DNA of 6,155 bases from Geoglobus sp. (GCA_015523645.1 WAJY01000107.1:1-6155), one strand, 5' to 3'. Shown: positions 1 through 5,850, counted from the first letter of the stretch. The notes: generated by a model from the sequence alone, not told the origin. A program made the numbers and translations.

Positions 1-1
1 A

Positions 2-718
2 AAATCGATACTCCTAGCCAACATCGCTCCTTATGGAGCTACATCCCTTGTCATTAGACTCACTGACAGACATTACCTAGCTTTAGATGAATTTGAAGCT
101 GAGGATTTTTACAACGCATTTACACTTGCAAAAGATTATCTCTCCAAAACCGATCATGAGTTTGCGACAATTTCAATGAATTATCTCAAGCCAGCTGGTA
201 GTTCGATAACCCATCCGCACATTCAGGTAGTCTCATCCCCATTCCTCTTTGACTACCAAGAGAGAATTGTCGAAAGTGCAAAGCTTTATTTCAGAGAAAA
301 GGGAAAGAGTTTCTGGAACGATTTTTGGACACATGCAAAGAATTTGAGGATAGGTGAGAGGCTATGGAGGTGGTTCTGTCCATTTGCACCCAGGGGCTTT
401 TATCATGTTTCAGCCTTCATCGAAAGAGGACTTTTGGAAATGGATGAGGAATTGAGGATGCTATCTGAAGGGATTGTATGTGCATTGAAAGCCTATTCTA
501 AAGCGGGCTTTAATTCCTTCAACTTCGGATTTTTTGCTCCAATGGAAAGAAAGGAATACATTCCAGCGCTTTTTGACATTGTTGCAAGGTCGGTTTTTGA
601 CAAATACTACTGGAATGACATTGCTGGAATAACAAAGATATATGATGAGGCTTATACAGACAAAAAGCCAGAAGAAGTTGTAAAAGAAATAAAAAAATAT
701 TTCAATCTTCAATCTTAG
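2..718 (+). CDS. GalT-like nucleotidyltransferase (HIT superfamily), C-terminal part; 5' end outside window
   Basis: The frame is open from base 2 to a TAG at 716-718, giving 238 residues, and the true start lies left of the window. The first ATG inside (176) is not the start, because clear protein sequence precedes it. The key motif is HPHIQ at visible residues 71-75 (bases 212-226), preceded by a Gly-Ser-Ser turn. HPHxQ is the nucleotidylated-histidine motif of galactose-1-phosphate uridylyltransferase and its relatives, where the second His carries the UMP (or AMP) intermediate. HIT hydrolases have HxHxH instead. A C-terminal NFGFF segment (about residue 175) fits the second half of the GalT fold. 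The family would transfer a nucleotidyl group between a sugar phosphate and a nucleotide sugar in the cytoplasm. The exact substrate cannot be read here, and an ADP-sugar or other phosphorylase role is possible. It ends convergently with the next gene, overlapping by 17 bp. Confidence 0.75.
   Translation, partial: KSILLANIAPYGATSLVIRLTDRHYLALDEFEAEDFYNAFTLAKDYLSKTDHEFATISMNYLKPAGSSITHPHIQVVSSPFLFDYQERIVESAKLYFREKGKSFWNDFWTHAKNLRIGERLWRWFCPFAPRGFYHVSAFIERGLLEMDEELRMLSEGIVCALKAYSKAGFNSFNFGFFAPMERKEYIPALFDIVARSVFDKYYWNDIAGITKIYDEAYTDKKPEEVVKEIKKYFNLQS
682..700 (-). terminator. T-rich stretch inside the GalT-like 3' end, possible terminator of the small gene
   Basis: Immediately beyond the stop codon of the small minus-strand gene, the minus strand reads ATATTTTTTTATTTCTTTTA. 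Such T-tracts are typical archaeal termination signals. It lies within the coding end of the convergent gene, where it encodes a Lys-rich tail, so the base composition may partly reflect that protein. Confidence 0.4.
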
Positions 719-1016
719 ATCTCAGCTCTTCAATTAACCTCTCAATATCCCCGAGATCCTTGAACTCCCACTCTTTTTCCTCAACGCCCGCAAGAGCCCA
801 GAAAAGTCTTGCTGTCACAGCCATGAGTTTGCCCGCATATCCAGGGCTGTGTGGAAGTAGATAGGATGCAAGATCCCCGAATTTTTCTGCTGTCTCTTTA
901 TCAAGCTTGCTTGCAATTTCGCTTGCACTACCCAGCAGTGATATTCCATTACCAAGTATCCGCTCTCTCTGGGCGTAATGCTTTGCAGCCTCGCTTGTTA
1001 TTCTGTGAACACCCAT
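702..1016 (-). CDS. small conserved-looking hypothetical protein, about 104 aa
   Basis: I do not recognise this protein. It is an uninterrupted 104-residue reading frame starting at ATG 1016. The frame also has upstream GTG (1025) and TTG (1028) codons. I prefer the ATG because GGTGGT (1021-1026) sits 4 bases before it as a plausible ribosome site, and because a TATA-like box at 1049-1057 would start transcription near 1025-1030. The sequence looks mostly alpha-helical, has no cysteines and carries no signal peptide. The central third is small and apolar (GNGISLLGSASEIASK, then a YLLPHSPGYAGK turn and an ALAG helix). The C-terminal third is strongly charged (Glu/Lys/Arg/Asp) and may form an amphipathic helix or coiled coil. 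It could be a small cytosolic or peripheral helical-bundle protein. Its 3' end overlaps the convergent GalT-like gene by 17 bp. It has its own promoter and lies 135 bp downstream of glnA beyond a terminator-like element, so a shared transcript is not required. Confidence 0.65.
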   Translation of the reverse strand: MGVHRITSEAAKHYAQRERILGNGISLLGSASEIASKLDKETAEKFGDLASYLLPHSPGYAGKLMAVTARLFWALAGVEEKEWEFKDLGDIERLIEELRSKIED

Positions 1017-1048
1017 CTTAACCACCAATAACTAATCTGTAATTTCGC

Positions 1049-1057
1049 ATATTTATT
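1049..1057 (-). promoter_or_regulatory. TATA box candidate for the small hypothetical gene
   Basis: The minus strand reads AATAAATAT, preceded by GGAAAT as a possible BRE. Adding the usual 24-27 bp puts the transcription start near 1025-1030, giving a leader of roughly 10-14 bases to the preferred ATG at 1016. The perfect palindrome TTCCGGAA (1060-1067) abuts the upstream side and could be part of the BRE or an operator. Confidence 0.45.
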
Positions 1058-1126
1058 ATTTCCGGAATTTTATGATTTTTTACATAAAATTTTAAAAAGC
1101 TCAGTCCTCTTTAAGATTCAGAATTG

Positions 1127-1152
1127 AAAAGAAAAAATAATAAAATATTATT
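1127..1152 (-). terminator. AT-only hairpin plus T-tract downstream of glnA
   Basis: A perfect 7-bp inverted repeat (1136-1142 with 1146-1152, loop of 3) begins on the glnA stop codon. On the minus strand the T run extends from inside the stem: six T at 1137-1132, then C, then four T. Archaeal termination depends mainly on oligo-T tracts, so the T run is probably the working part. The stem contains no G or C and is weak. Confidence 0.6.
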
Positions 1153-2614
1153 AAATGTCCAAATACTTCATGAATTCCCAGGGTGTTATATACAGGCAAT
1201 ACTGGTTCCACTCATCTATCTTTAGCTCCATGAAGGCATCAAAGATGTGGCTACCCAGAATCTTCTGCAACACCTCATCTGTGCTCAGAAAGTCCAAGGC
1301 ATCTCGAAGTGTCGTTGGAAGCTCACCAACACCATACTTCCTCTTCTCCTCTGGAGTTAACTCATACATGTCTGCTCTAAGCGGATCTCCTGGATCCATC
1401 TTCTTCTTGATTCCATCTAACCCAGCTGCGAGCATGCAGGAGAAGGCAAGATATGGATTGCAGCTTGGATCTACTGCTCTGTACTCGCATCTCATTGCCT
1501 TCGGACTCTTGAAGTATATTGGAACCCTCACTAATGCACTTCTGTTTCTAGGGCTCCAGCTTATGTTTATGGGTGCCTCAAATCCCGGCACAAGCCTCTT
1601 GTAACTGTTTACAGTCGGACAGCAAATGGCTGTTAATGCTTTGGAATGTTCTAGAAGACCACCTATGAAGTATCTGGCAGTTTGACTGAGTCCAAATTCC
1701 TCATCTCCGTCAAAGAATGCATTTTCTCCTTTAAATGGCTCTCCTTTCCAAAGGCTCACATGGGTATGCATTCCGCTTGCATTGTCGAGATACAGGGGCT
1801 TTGGCATGAATGTAGCAATCCAGCCGTACTTTCTTGCTATGTTCCTTGCAACAAACTTATAAAGGTAGAAGGAGTCTCCACAGTCTATTAGCTCTTTGGG
1901 CTTGAAATCAAGCTCAATCTGTCCTGCAGTGGCAACCTCGTGGTGGTGGTATTCTATCTCCACGCCCATCTCTATCAGGTAGTGTGTGACCTCATTTCTG
2001 TATTCAACCGTCGTGTCTTCAGGCGGTGCTCTGAAGTATGCTTCCTTTGGTCTTAGAATCAGATTACCTGGCTTTATCTCTGGTGACTCTGGCATGACTC
2101 TTGGCGGTCCCCAGGAATCTCCCTTACCACCGTCTGGAGATACCCACAAATCGTAAACCAGATTTGTTGGATCCACCTTCTCAAAAACAAAGAACTCTAT
2201 TTCTGGTCCGAAAATTGCGGTGAATCCCATATTCTCTGCCATCTCTATCGCTCTTCTTGCCACATATCCTCTTGGATCGACCTCAGAGATCCTTCCTCCG
2301 TCTTTCTCTCCAAAAGCCTCGTATATGTCTCCAAACATTATCGCTGTCTTCTGTATTGGGTCTGTGATCCAGGGTAAAACTCTGAGGGTAGATGCATCTG
2401 GCATCCACACCATGTCGCTCTCTTCTATGCTCTTAAAGCCCCTAATTGAAGAACCATCAAATCCTATGCCCTCAAATCCTCCGCCTTCAGTGAACTCCCT
2501 TGCAGGAATGCTGAAGGTCTGAAGAATTCCCCTCACATCGGAGAAGGCACACAAAACCTGCTTAACCCCGTTCTCCTTCAACACCCTTTTTGCTTCCTCA
2601 ATAACCTCACTCAT
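1151..2614 (-). CDS. glnA: glutamine synthetase, class I
   Basis: It makes L-glutamine from L-glutamate, ammonia and ATP in the cytoplasm, probably as a dodecamer like other GSI. All signature blocks of the 487-residue protein are present. These are FDGSS (52-56), GPEIEFF (136-142, metal ligands E138/E140), EVATAGQIE (226-234, E226/E234), GMHTHVSL (281-288, H283), KRLVPGFEAP (339-348, with R340 and the flap Glu E346), NRSA (357-360) and CEYR (376-379, E377/R379). The start is fixed by GGGAGGT five bases before the ATG. The subtype is mixed. The segment between EFFVF and EAYF is about 46 residues, as in GSI-beta and crenarchaeal GS, against about 15 in short Bacillus-type enzymes, and HHHEVATAGQ is also of the long type. 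The C-terminus (EW..Y....WEFMKYL) resembles GSI-alpha. Ser62 occupies the position of the Bacillus feedback arginine (R62). Y417 aligns with the enterobacterial adenylylation tyrosine, but that does not establish modification. It has its own promoter downstream of the glutamate synthase genes. Confidence 0.97.
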   Translation of the reverse strand: MSEVIEEAKRVLKENGVKQVLCAFSDVRGILQTFSIPAREFTEGGGFEGIGFDGSSIRGFKSIEESDMVWMPDASTLRVLPWITDPIQKTAIMFGDIYEAFGEKDGGRISEVDPRGYVARRAIEMAENMGFTAIFGPEIEFFVFEKVDPTNLVYDLWVSPDGGKGDSWGPPRVMPESPEIKPGNLILRPKEAYFRAPPEDTTVEYRNEVTHYLIEMGVEIEYHHHEVATAGQIELDFKPKELIDCGDSFYLYKFVARNIARKYGWIATFMPKPLYLDNASGMHTHVSLWKGEPFKGENAFFDGDEEFGLSQTARYFIGGLLEHSKALTAICCPTVNSYKRLVPGFEAPINISWSPRNRSALVRVPIYFKSPKAMRCEYRAVDPSCNPYLAFSCMLAAGLDGIKKKMDPGDPLRADMYELTPEEKRKYGVGELPTTLRDALDFLSTDEVLQKILGSHIFDAFMELKIDEWNQYCLYITPWEFMKYLDI

Positions 2615-2619
2615 GCAAA

Positions 2620-2626
2620 ACCTCCC
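2620..2626 (-). promoter_or_regulatory. strong Shine-Dalgarno site of glnA
   Basis: GGGAGGT on the minus strand lies 5 bases before the ATG at 2614, a near-perfect match to the archaeal anti-SD. It confirms the start codon and predicts efficient translation. Confidence 0.85.
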
Positions 2627-2652
2627 GTTTTTTTAACCCGTGTTGCAATAGT

Positions 2653-2668
2653 GTATATAATTTTTTCC
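2653..2668 (-). promoter_or_regulatory. BRE/TATA promoter of glnA
   Basis: The minus strand reads GGAAAAAA (2668-2661, BRE-like) followed directly by TTATATAC (2660-2653, TATA box). The expected transcription start is near 2630, so the leader would be about 16 nt and would carry the SD at 2620-2626. glnA can therefore be transcribed independently of the glutamate synthase genes upstream. Confidence 0.75.
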
Positions 2669-2682
2669 TAAATTTTCAATTT

Positions 2683-2699
2683 TCTAAAAATTTTTTAGA
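2683..2699. repeat. 17-bp perfect palindrome upstream of the glnA TATA box
   Basis: TCTAAAAA-T-TTTTTAGA consists of two 8-bp arms around one central base. It lies about 15 bp upstream of the BRE of glnA and 32 bp after the stop of the FMN subunit gene. Its position suits an operator or activator site for glnA, and it could also help end transcription of the upstream operon. The AT-rich context (this intergenic stretch has little G or C) makes chance palindromes more likely. Confidence 0.4.
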
Positions 2700-2700
2700 C

Positions 2701-2711
2701 AAAAACAGAAG
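2701..2711 (-). terminator. possible terminator of the glutamate synthase operon
   Basis: After the stop of the FMN subunit gene the minus strand reads CTTCTGTTTTT, a short T-tract with no GC-rich hairpin. It is the only T run before the palindrome at 2683-2699. Read-through into glnA remains possible. Confidence 0.3.
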
Positions 2712-2730
2712 CAAATTCAAGTTGATAAAA

Positions 2731-4167
2731 CTAACACCTGAAAGGCTTGTCCCACCCCGCAAGCTTGACTCCAGTTATGGCTGAAACATCTATGCTCAAA
2801 GCCCTCAAATCTTCCTTCTCAAGGTTCTTCACATCCGTTTTTCCTGCCTGCTGGGTTAGTATTTTGAGCTCCTCAGTCATGGCTTTTATATAGTTGTATA
2901 CTCTAACTGCTCCCTTCTCTGGATCCAGTCTCCTTCTGAGCCTTTTATCCTGAGTTGCAATTCCCTTTGGACATATACCAGTATGGCACTGCCTGCAAAC
3001 GGTGCATCCTAATGCAATCAAAGCTCCAGTGCCAATCTGAACTGCATCGGCACCAAGAGCCAGAGCCTTTGCAACATCAGCTCCGCTTCTGATTCCGCCA
3101 GCTGCCACAAGGCTAACCTCATCCCTCAACCCTATCTCTCTCAAAGCCTCATCAGCTTGAACTATTGCTGCAATTGTTGGAATGCCAGCATGATTTGCAA
3201 CAACATCTGGAGTTGCTCCTGTCCCTCCCTGCATCCCATCAACAACAATTATGTCTGCTCCAGCCTTTGCTGCAATTTTCACATCATCTGAAACCCTGCC
3301 TGCAGAATACTTCACCGCTATCGGTATTCTCCAGTCTGTTATCTCTCTCAGCTGCTCGATTTTCATTTTGAGATCCTCTGGTCCTATTATGTCCATGTGT
3401 CTTGCAGGTGATAAAGCATCTGTTCCTGGAGGAATTCCTCTTATTCTCGCTATATCCTCATTCACCTTCTCTCCCAGCAGGTGTCCTCCCATTCCGGCTT
3501 TTGCTCCCTGTCCTATCTTTATCTCAATTCCATCTGCTGAGTTTAGATACTTGGATGATACCCCAAATCTTCCGCTTGCATACTGGGCTATTAGAAGTTT
3601 CGCATTTGCTCTCTCTTCAGGATGCATTCCGCCCTCTCCTGTGTTTGTTGCTGTTCCCGCCATAGCCGTTCCTTTTGCTATTGCTATCTTTGCTTCAAGG
3701 CTTATTGCACCATAGCTCATGGCTGCAACCATTATCGGAGTTTCAAGAATCAACGGCTCTTCAGCATACCTGTCGCCAAGCACAACACCTGTCTCGCACG
3801 GCTCCCTGTATTTGTCAATTGGGGGTCTTGATGTCTGGGCTGGTAGAATAACAAGATCATCAAAGTGGGGAACAGGACGAGTGGCTCCTGTGCCTCTGAC
3901 CAGATACTCTCCAGTCTCCGACTTCCTCCATATTTCATGAACCACACTTCTGCTCCATATACCTCTGTCCTCAAGATCAGAGGTTCCAGAAACTTGAATT
4001 GCTCCAGATGGGCATACATCAACACAATTGCCACAGCCAACACAAGCCATCTGATCCTTTACAACCGGCATCTTGTCCTCTTCAGCCAGTGCATTCGTTG
4101 GACAGTATCTGACGCATCTCAGACATTTTATGCATCTGTCCCTATCAATTGTTATCTCAAATACCAT
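2731..4167 (-). CDS. gltB: glutamate synthase, ferredoxin-fused FMN/Fe-S synthase subunit (archaeal type)
   Basis: This is the synthase core. It aminates 2-oxoglutarate with ammonia to 2-iminoglutarate and reduces that to glutamate with electrons from Fe-S clusters through FMN. In the 478 residues, two CxxCxxCxxxC ferredoxin motifs bind 4Fe-4S clusters (C12/15/18/22 and C42/45/48/52). A TIM-barrel FMN domain (about 135-410) follows, with EGG at 178-180, GQGAKAGMGG at 219-228, VKYSAGR at 285-291, GMQGGTGATP at 311-320 and AAGGIRSG at 355-362. The 3Fe-4S motif C-x5-C-x4-C (C388, C394, C399) precedes GIATQ, as in GltB. The amidotransferase and GXGXG domains are missing here because neighbouring genes encode them, and no GltB-type central domain is seen. 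The ATG abuts the preceding stop (TAGATG), and GGAGGAGGGT ends right before that stop. No GltD-like NADPH subunit is present, so ferredoxin is the likely donor. The family also includes GlxD/MgsC (N-methylglutamate synthase), so the substrate is inferred. Confidence 0.93.
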   Translation of the reverse strand: MVFEITIDRDRCIKCLRCVRYCPTNALAEEDKMPVVKDQMACVGCGNCVDVCPSGAIQVSGTSDLEDRGIWSRSVVHEIWRKSETGEYLVRGTGATRPVPHFDDLVILPAQTSRPPIDKYREPCETGVVLGDRYAEEPLILETPIMVAAMSYGAISLEAKIAIAKGTAMAGTATNTGEGGMHPEERANAKLLIAQYASGRFGVSSKYLNSADGIEIKIGQGAKAGMGGHLLGEKVNEDIARIRGIPPGTDALSPARHMDIIGPEDLKMKIEQLREITDWRIPIAVKYSAGRVSDDVKIAAKAGADIIVVDGMQGGTGATPDVVANHAGIPTIAAIVQADEALREIGLRDEVSLVAAGGIRSGADVAKALALGADAVQIGTGALIALGCTVCRQCHTGICPKGIATQDKRLRRRLDPEKGAVRVYNYIKAMTEELKILTQQAGKTDVKNLEKEDLRALSIDVSAITGVKLAGWDKPFRC

Positions 4168-4845
4168 CTAACCCTCCTCCGATGGAGCACTACCGTAAAC
4201 AAACCTCTTCCTTATTGGAACAATCTTCCTGAATTTTTCGGTGAATGCAGGAAAGTTATGGGCTTTTAGAATTTCCTTTAGCCATTCTTCGTCCTGCTCA
4301 TTTATCTCAACAAGCTTGGCATTTTTCCCAAGACTGTCAACATCTCCCTTAACATATATCGCCCCTCTCACAATGCTCTCTCCAGCCATCCCTCTTAAAT
4401 TCCCTAGAACTACTATCCTTCCCCCCATCATGTAAAGACCTGTCATAAAGTCACTATTTCCTCCTATGATTATTGTTCCATTTTTCATGATCTCACCTGT
4501 TCTAGCCCCGGCACTCTCTCTAACGACAATTGTTCCACCGTAAATTCCCTGACCAACGCCATCTCCAGCCTTACCTTTGACCTCAATGTACCCTTCAGTC
4601 ATGTTATCTCCAGTAAACCATCCAGAATTCTTCTCAATTATCATTCTAACCCCGTGAATCATAGTTCCTGCAAAATAGCCAGCGCTCCCCTTCACTTGTA
4701 TCTCCACATTCCCAACAACACCGGCAGAAAGATAGTGCTTTGCGCCAGGATTGAGAAGAAGTATTTTCTCTTCCCCATTCTTTACAGCTTCCTTGATCAT
4801 TCTGTTTATCTCTCTAACCTCCAATTCGCTGCAATCTATCTCCAT
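4168..4845 (-). CDS. stand-alone GXGXG beta-helix subunit of glutamate synthase
   Basis: The 225-residue protein corresponds to the C-terminal domain of bacterial GltB. In fused GltB this domain is a right-handed beta-helix that packs between the amidotransferase and FMN domains and is structural, without catalytic residues. The repeat is very regular: the key glycines fall at residues 60, 79, 98, 117, 136 and 155, exactly 19 apart over six coils. A second glycine series at 85, 104, 123, 142 and 161 has the same step. A short N-terminal helix (5-23) precedes the helix, and a charged C-terminal tail (about 180-225) follows. Relatives are GlxC/MgsB and the FwdC/FmdC subunit of formylmethanofuran dehydrogenase. 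The neighbours (amidotransferase 4 bp upstream, Fe-S/FMN subunit directly downstream) favour glutamate synthase over FwdC. The start has only a weak SD (GTGATG overlapping the previous stop), which suggests coupled translation. Confidence 0.88.
   Translation of the reverse strand: MEIDCSELEVREINRMIKEAVKNGEEKILLLNPGAKHYLSAGVVGNVEIQVKGSAGYFAGTMIHGVRMIIEKNSGWFTGDNMTEGYIEVKGKAGDGVGQGIYGGTIVVRESAGARTGEIMKNGTIIIGGNSDFMTGLYMMGGRIVVLGNLRGMAGESIVRGAIYVKGDVDSLGKNAKLVEINEQDEEWLKEILKAHNFPAFTEKFRKIVPIRKRFVYGSAPSEEG
4171..4180 (-). promoter_or_regulatory. Shine-Dalgarno site of the FMN subunit gene, inside the preceding gene
   Basis: GGAGGAGGGT forms the last codons of the GXGXG gene, followed directly by TAG and then ATG. 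This fixes the start at 4167 and suggests translational coupling of the two subunits. Confidence 0.8.
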
Positions 4846-4849
4846 AGCA

Positions 4850-5767
4850 TCACATCCTATAAACCCTGTAATCTCCAGGAGCCAGATATTCTGTTTCTAG
4901 GTTAAGCGGCTCTAGAGCCACTTCCTCGCTTGATATGGCAAACAACCCATCTCCCTCTGCCACCATGGCAGGTCTTAAACCAAGCTTGTCCTTAGCAATA
5001 CCTATCTCTTTTGGTGTTGCAATTATGAATGCGAATGGACCATCAAGATCCTTAACCGCATTCTGCAAAGCCTCTTCAAGGCTGTAGCCATCGAGGAGCT
5101 TGTCTGCTATGTAATGGACTATGCATTCTGTATCGTTGTATGTTGTGAAGTAATGTCCCTTAGCCTCGAGCTTCTTTCTTGTGTTCCAGTAGTTTGTTAT
5201 TTGACCGTTGTGGACAACAGTTATGTCAGGATAAAGAAAGCTCTGAAATGGGTGTGCGTGATATCTATCAACCCCACTCTCTGTGGAAAATCTTATATGA
5301 CCTATTGCATGCGTCCCAGTTTTGTCTGAAACATGGTACTCTGAATCCACAAAGTCTATTGTTCCAACATCCTTGAACATCTCGTACTTTCCTGCAGAGA
5401 GAACGGCTACATTTTCAAGGCTCTGAACTTCTAGTGCCAGCTTTTTCAGGATTTTGAAATTTATCTTTTCAATTTTGAAATCTGTTATCGAATATTCATA
5501 ATTCTCGATTAGATTTTGGATGGACTTAACACTTCCGTATCTGTCTACAATTGATGTAAGAACTTCAACAAGCTTTTTCCTCTCCTCCTCTTCTCCCTGA
5601 ATCTCAACTCTCATTAAAAATTCGTCATCAGCAAGATTAAGTCCACCATAAAGGGCAATTCCAGCTCCGTCTCTCCCCCTATGCTGTAGTCTTTTCATCA
5701 TTTCTATTACAATTGAGCCAAGATCCTCTCTTTTCTTTCTGGAAAGAATGCCCACTATACCGCACAT
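4850..5767 (-). CDS. class II (Ntn-type) glutamine amidotransferase subunit of glutamate synthase, GlxB/MgsA-like
   Basis: It hydrolyses glutamine to glutamate and ammonia for the synthase subunit. MCGIVG at the N-terminus places the catalytic Cys at residue 2, exposed once Met is removed, so the start at 5767 is certain. Other active-site blocks are HRGRDGAG (29-36), GHIRFST (156-162), HAHPF (170-174), HNGQITNY (186-193, N187/G188 oxyanion region), YNDTE (210-214) and DGPFAF (242-247). Its 305 residues are enough for the amidotransferase domain alone. About 120 residues separate HRGRDGAG from GHIRFST, far more than in PurF. The end of this insert (KYEMFKDVG, then GTHAIGH) resembles GlxB/MgsA as I recall them. 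It is first in the operon, with a 4-bp gap to the GXGXG gene (TGA-TGCT-ATG). No clear SD precedes the ATG, and the TATA box predicts a leader of only a few bases, so translation may be nearly leaderless. Confidence 0.9.
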   Translation of the reverse strand: MCGIVGILSRKKREDLGSIVIEMMKRLQHRGRDGAGIALYGGLNLADDEFLMRVEIQGEEEERKKLVEVLTSIVDRYGSVKSIQNLIENYEYSITDFKIEKINFKILKKLALEVQSLENVAVLSAGKYEMFKDVGTIDFVDSEYHVSDKTGTHAIGHIRFSTESGVDRYHAHPFQSFLYPDITVVHNGQITNYWNTRKKLEAKGHYFTTYNDTECIVHYIADKLLDGYSLEEALQNAVKDLDGPFAFIIATPKEIGIAKDKLGLRPAMVAEGDGLFAISSEEVALEPLNLETEYLAPGDYRVYRM

Positions 5768-5795
5768 GGCAATCGGAGAATTAAGCCGAGAAGGT

Positions 5796-5805
5796 TATTT
5801 AAATA
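5796..5805. promoter_or_regulatory. palindromic TATA box between the glutamate synthase operon and hisC
   Basis: TATTTAAATA is a perfect 10-bp palindrome and the best TATA-like element in the 110-bp divergent region. Read leftward, it predicts a transcription start near 5775, about 8 bases before the amidotransferase ATG. Read rightward, it predicts a start near 5826 and a leader of about 50 nt for hisC. The flank on the hisC side's upstream edge is purine-rich (GAGAAGG) and BRE-like. The other flank is less clear, so either or both directions are possible. Confidence 0.55.
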
Positions 5806-5850
5806 TTGTGAATAAGTGACACACGGAAGAGTTAGGGCATCACAACAGTT

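Noticed and set aside
461..712. 83-codon minus-strand frame opposite the GalT-like gene
   Set aside because: Its Phe/Tyr/Ile-rich N-terminus simply reflects the A-rich Lys-coding tail of the sense gene. There is no ribosome site, and it overlaps the T-tract.
176..718. Reading the GalT-like gene as a complete 180-aa protein from ATG 176
   Set aside because: The same frame is open back to base 2 and encodes plausible protein (including PYGATSLVIR) with no stop, so the ATG is internal and the gene is cut by the window edge.
1029..1150. Small RNA or riboswitch in the gap between glnA and the small gene
   Set aside because: The 122-bp stretch is almost all A/T, explained by the small gene's promoter and the glnA terminator. 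No conserved GC-rich fold was seen.
1155..1604. 149-codon plus-strand frame antisense to glnA
   Set aside because: The opposite strand carries all glutamine synthetase motifs. The antisense product shows no recognisable pattern, and no promoter or SD was found.
2627..2730. NrpR-type operator in the glnA upstream region
   Set aside because: I looked for GGAA-N6-TTCC and GGTA-N6-TACC. Only half sites (GGAA next to the TATA box) occur, with no matching partner.
3165..3831. Several long plus-strand reading frames antisense to the FMN subunit gene (up to about 150 codons)
   Set aside because: They are shadows of a strongly conserved gene. Their translations are rich in Ser/Leu/Pro, lack domain motifs, have no ribosome site and overlap each other in different frames.
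4168..4845. Formylmethanofuran dehydrogenase subunit C (FwdC) as the identity of the GXGXG protein
   Set aside because: FwdC shares the beta-helix, but this gene is locked between the amidotransferase and FMN subunits of glutamate synthase and no fwd gene is near.
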